DNA from: Comamonadaceae bacterium
GTDB lineage: Bacteria; Pseudomonadota; Gammaproteobacteria; Burkholderiales; Burkholderiaceae
Assembly (NCBI GenBank): GCA_947505915.1
Contig: CANNNH010000083.1
Coordinates: forward strand, 1-6,532
DNA: 6,532 bases
Direction: 5' to 3'
In this document: piece by piece, positions 4,802-6,532 of the stretch
Layout: the number at the start of each line of letters is the position of its first letter
Position numbering within the stretch: position 1 is the first letter of the stretch
Position numbers and translations under genes: made by a program
The notes under the pieces: generated by a model
The model's database searches: none
What the model was told of the DNA's origin: nothing
What the model saw: the letters and a program-made list of their open reading frames with translations, nothing else

Positions 4802-5950
4802 TTGAAAAAACAGCGCATCGTGGTGGGCTTGAGCGGGGGCGTTGACTCCGCTGTCACCGCGATGCTGCTGAAGCAACAAGGCCACGAGGTGGTCGGCATC
4901 TTCATGAAGAACTGGGAAGATGACGACGATGATGAGTACTGCTCCACCAAGCAAGACTTCATCGACGCGGCGGCGGTGGCCGATGTGATCGGCATTGACA
5001 TAGAACACGTCAACTTTGCGGCTGATTACAAAGACCGTGTATTTGCCGAGTTTTTGCGCGAGTACCAAGCAGGTCGTACGCCCAACCCCGACATCTTGTG
5101 CAACGCCGAGATCAAATTCAAAGCATTTCTAGACCACGCCATGCGCTTGGGTGCCGACAAGATCGCGACAGGCCACTATGCGCGGGTTCGCCATAACACC
5201 GATAGTAGTTTGTACGAGCTGCTCAAAGGTGTGGACGCCAGCAAAGACCAAAGCTATTTTTTGCATCGGCTCACACAAGCGCAGTTGTCGCAAACCTTGT
5301 TTCCCGTGGGCGAGATTGAAAAAACCGAGGTGCGGCGCTTGGCCGATGCAGCTGGTTTGCCCAACGCTCGCAAAAAAGACTCCACCGGCATTTGCTTTAT
5401 TGGCGAGCGTCCCTTCAGAGAGTTTTTAAACCGCTACATCGCCAAAGCGCCCGGCCCCATCAAGACAGATGCGGGGCGCAAGATCGGGCAACACCAGGGC
5501 TTGAGTTTTTACACGCTGGGCCAGCGCCAAGGTTTGGGCATTGGCGGCATCAAAGAAAAAGGCGCGCAGCGCGGCGGCGGAGAACATGCGCCGTGGTTTG
5601 TGGCTCGCAAAGACATGGAGAGCAACACGCTGTGGGTGGTGCAAGGACACGACCATCCTTGGTTGTTGTCAACACAGTTGCAAGCCGATGACCTGAGTTG
5701 GATTGCGGGCACACCTCCTGCTGCGGGCCGGCTTTACGCCAAAACCCGCTACCGCCAGCAAGACGCGATATGCGATCTGTCTTGGCAACAAGCGCAGATG
5801 CAGCTCGATTTTCCCGAGGCCCAATGGGCGGTCACACCCGGGCAGTCGGCGGTTTTGTATGACGGCGATGTGTGTTTGGGCGGCGGGGTGATCGCCTCCA
5901 AGAAAAAAGCCCCGCAGAGCGGGGCTTTTGTACAGGGTGAAGAGCTTTAA
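4802..5950 (+). CDS. mnmA: tRNA-specific 2-thiouridylase MnmA, EC 2.8.1.13
   Basis: MnmA (TrmU) thiolates U34 of tRNA-Lys, -Glu and -Gln (s2U of mnm5s2U) in the cytoplasm, using ATP and sulfur relayed from IscS via Tus proteins. With a TTG start at 4802 it has 382 residues. The ATP PP-loop SGGVDS is at 11-16, followed by FMKNWEDD. The catalytic cysteines are C100 in NPDILCN and C198 in STGICFIG, matching Cys102 and Cys199 of E. coli. The C-terminal beta-barrel ends at [18 protein letters not shown] (about 347-364). The TTG gives the normal N-terminus (M)[12 protein letters not shown]. An earlier in-frame TTG at 4775 would add nine unconserved residues and overlap gcdH. There is no in-frame ATG before the PP-loop and only a weak GAAG Shine-Dalgarno. 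The last ~18 residues ([12 protein letters not shown]...) extend past the E. coli end and are read through a terminator hairpin. It overlaps the convergent barstar gene by 4 bases. Confidence 0.95.
   Translation: MKKQRIVVGLSGGVDSAVTAMLLKQQGHEVVGIFMKNWEDDDDDEYCSTKQDFIDAAAVADVIGIDIEHVNFAADYKDRVFAEFLREYQAGRTPNPDILCNAEIKFKAFLDHAMRLGADKIATGHYARVRHNTDSSLYELLKGVDASKDQSYFLHRLTQAQLSQTLFPVGEIEKTEVRRLADAAGLPNARKKDSTGICFIGERPFREFLNRYIAKAPGPIKTDAGRKIGQHQGLSFYTLGQRQGLGIGGIKEKGAQRGGGEHAPWFVARKDMESNTLWVVQGHDHPWLLSTQLQADDLSWIAGTPPAAGRLYAKTRYRQQDAICDLSWQQAQMQLDFPEAQWAVTPGQSAVLYDGDVCLGGGVIASKKKAPQSGAFVQGEEL
5903..5930. terminator. Two-way intrinsic terminator inside the 3' end of mnmA
   Basis: AAAAGCCCCGC (5905-5915), loop AGA and GCGGGGCTTTT (5919-5929) form a perfect 11-bp GC-rich hairpin. 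On the plus strand it ends in four T. On the minus strand it is followed by six T (complement of A5903-A5908). It can therefore end transcription from both convergent genes and looks stronger for the minus strand. It lies wholly in the mnmA reading frame, before the stop at 5948-5950, and just past the stop of the barstar gene. Confidence 0.85.
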
Positions 5951-6519
5951 GCCGCTGTCAGCCAGTAACCTGCGTTGAAAGGACTGCTCATGCGCAAGGC
6001 CAAGGGTGACACGTCTACCAGCTTGTCGGTGGGCATTTTTTCGCCTTCGCCTAAATCGATGCCAGCAGTGTGCGTGGCGTCAGCGGGGCGGTCTAAGGCG
6101 GCAGCGCGTGCAACCGAGAAAGAATAGAAGCAGCGGAAAGAGATTTTGCGCTCGGCCCAGAACTCGGCAGCTTCGCGGAAAACGTCCAACAGCTGTTCGC
6201 GGGCTTCTTTGTCAAATTTGGCGTGTGCAGGAATGTGCTCTAAAACCAGAACAAAACCGGGCTGTGCACCAGATTTGTGCAAGGCATCGCTCATATGGTC
6301 GAACAAAGCGTCAAAGTTTTTGCTGGCCAAGGCGGGAAACGTGAACTGCAAGGCAGTCATGTCCAAAATGTCTTGCTTGCTTTGGGCATCTGCCAAATTG
6401 GCATACAAAAAGTGATAACCCAGTTGAGCGGCCGAAAATTGCAGGTCTGCCACGCTGAACGCGCGGATAGACTGAACAATATTGGTTTTGACAGTACGAA
6501 GAGGCAGGTCTGTTGCCAC
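5947..6519 (-). CDS. Barstar-family protein (barnase-inhibitor fold) with long C-terminal tail
   Basis: A 190-residue protein. Residues about 20-135 fit the barstar fold: a helical segment, then [18 protein letters not shown] (61-78), LVLEHIP (91-97), [10 protein letters not shown] (108-117) and a final strand FRCFYSF (128-134). D70 and D74 fall where barstar has Asp35 and Asp39, the barnase-blocking acidic residues, and VFREA is shared with barstar as I remember it. Barstar proper is about 90 residues, so this has a ~20-residue N-terminal and a ~55-residue C-terminal extension. The tail (136-190) ends [10 protein letters not shown] and matches nothing I recognise. The GTG start has AAGGGA 5 bases upstream, and an in-frame TAA at 6531-6529 bars much earlier starts. 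In related genomes such genes often sit next to a secreted guanine-specific RNase; any such gene would lie beyond the right edge. Binding to an RNase is inferred, not shown. Confidence 0.82.
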   Translation of the reverse strand: MATDLPLRTVKTNIVQSIRAFSVADLQFSAAQLGYHFLYANLADAQSKQDILDMTALQFTFPALASKNFDALFDHMSDALHKSGAQPGFVLVLEHIPAHAKFDKEAREQLLDVFREAAEFWAERKISFRCFYSFSVARAAALDRPADATHTAGIDLGEGEKMPTDKLVDVSPLALRMSSPFNAGYWLTAA

Positions 6520-6524
6520 AGCAA

Positions 6525-6530
6525 TCCCTT
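6525..6530 (-). promoter_or_regulatory. Ribosome binding site of the barstar-family gene
   Basis: On the minus strand AAGGGA lies 5 bases before the GTG at 6519-6517. It overlaps an in-frame TAA (6531-6529), so the start must be GTG 6519 or the less likely ATT between them. The TAA could also end an upstream gene outside the window. Confidence 0.65.
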
Positions 6531-6532
6531 AA

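Noticed and set aside
4513..5068. Minus-strand frames across the gcdH/mnmA junction
   Set aside because: They are antisense to two strongly recognised genes, including the MnmA PP-loop, and have no family resemblance.

Overview
The window looks like ordinary chromosome from a betaproteobacterium, most likely in or near the Comamonadaceae (Limnohabitans, Rhodoferax or Polaromonas type). This rests on the GC-rich third codon positions, on MnmA, GcdH and barstar-family sequences that resemble what I remember from that family, and on the tight packing. No database search was possible, so the taxonomic call is inference.

Layout, left to right. A probable last few codons of an upstream gene (1-29) is followed by a small DUF333 protein gene (+, 40-270). 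That gene runs tail-to-tail, with a 4-base overlap, into a monohaem class I cytochrome c (-, 267-602). Upstream of the cytochrome on the same strand is a hotdog-fold thioesterase of the PaaI/YdiI type (-, 691-1113). Diverging from it across 44 bases is a large acetoacetate-CoA ligase gene (+, 1158-3242). Next comes a 355-base gene-free stretch, mostly filled by a palindromic repeat element (3259-3528) with inverted ends and an internal long stem. Then follow glutaryl-CoA dehydrogenase gcdH (+, 3598-4794) and, 7 bases later, the tRNA 2-thiouridylase gene mnmA (+, 4802-5950). mnmA ends tail-to-tail, again with a 4-base overlap, with a barstar-family gene (-, 5947-6519) that reaches almost to the right edge. 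A strong two-way intrinsic terminator lies inside the last codons of mnmA.

How the genes fit together. The metabolic genes share acyl-CoA chemistry. GcdH makes crotonyl-CoA from glutaryl-CoA (lysine, tryptophan and aromatic breakdown). Crotonyl-CoA is converted through beta-oxidation to acetoacetyl-CoA, the same product that the acetoacetate-CoA ligase makes from free acetoacetate. The thioesterase may trim acyl-CoAs, but its substrate is unknown. MnmA is a housekeeping tRNA modification enzyme that seems to share a transcript with gcdH by position only. The barstar-like protein may be the immunity partner of a barnase-type RNase encoded just beyond the right edge, but that gene is not visible.

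I found no clear new multi-gene system. The points most worth a second look are the 3259-3528 repeat element, the terminator translated as the C-terminus of MnmA, the glycine-rich insertion next to the active site of the acetoacetate-CoA ligase, and the long C-terminal tail on the barstar-like protein.
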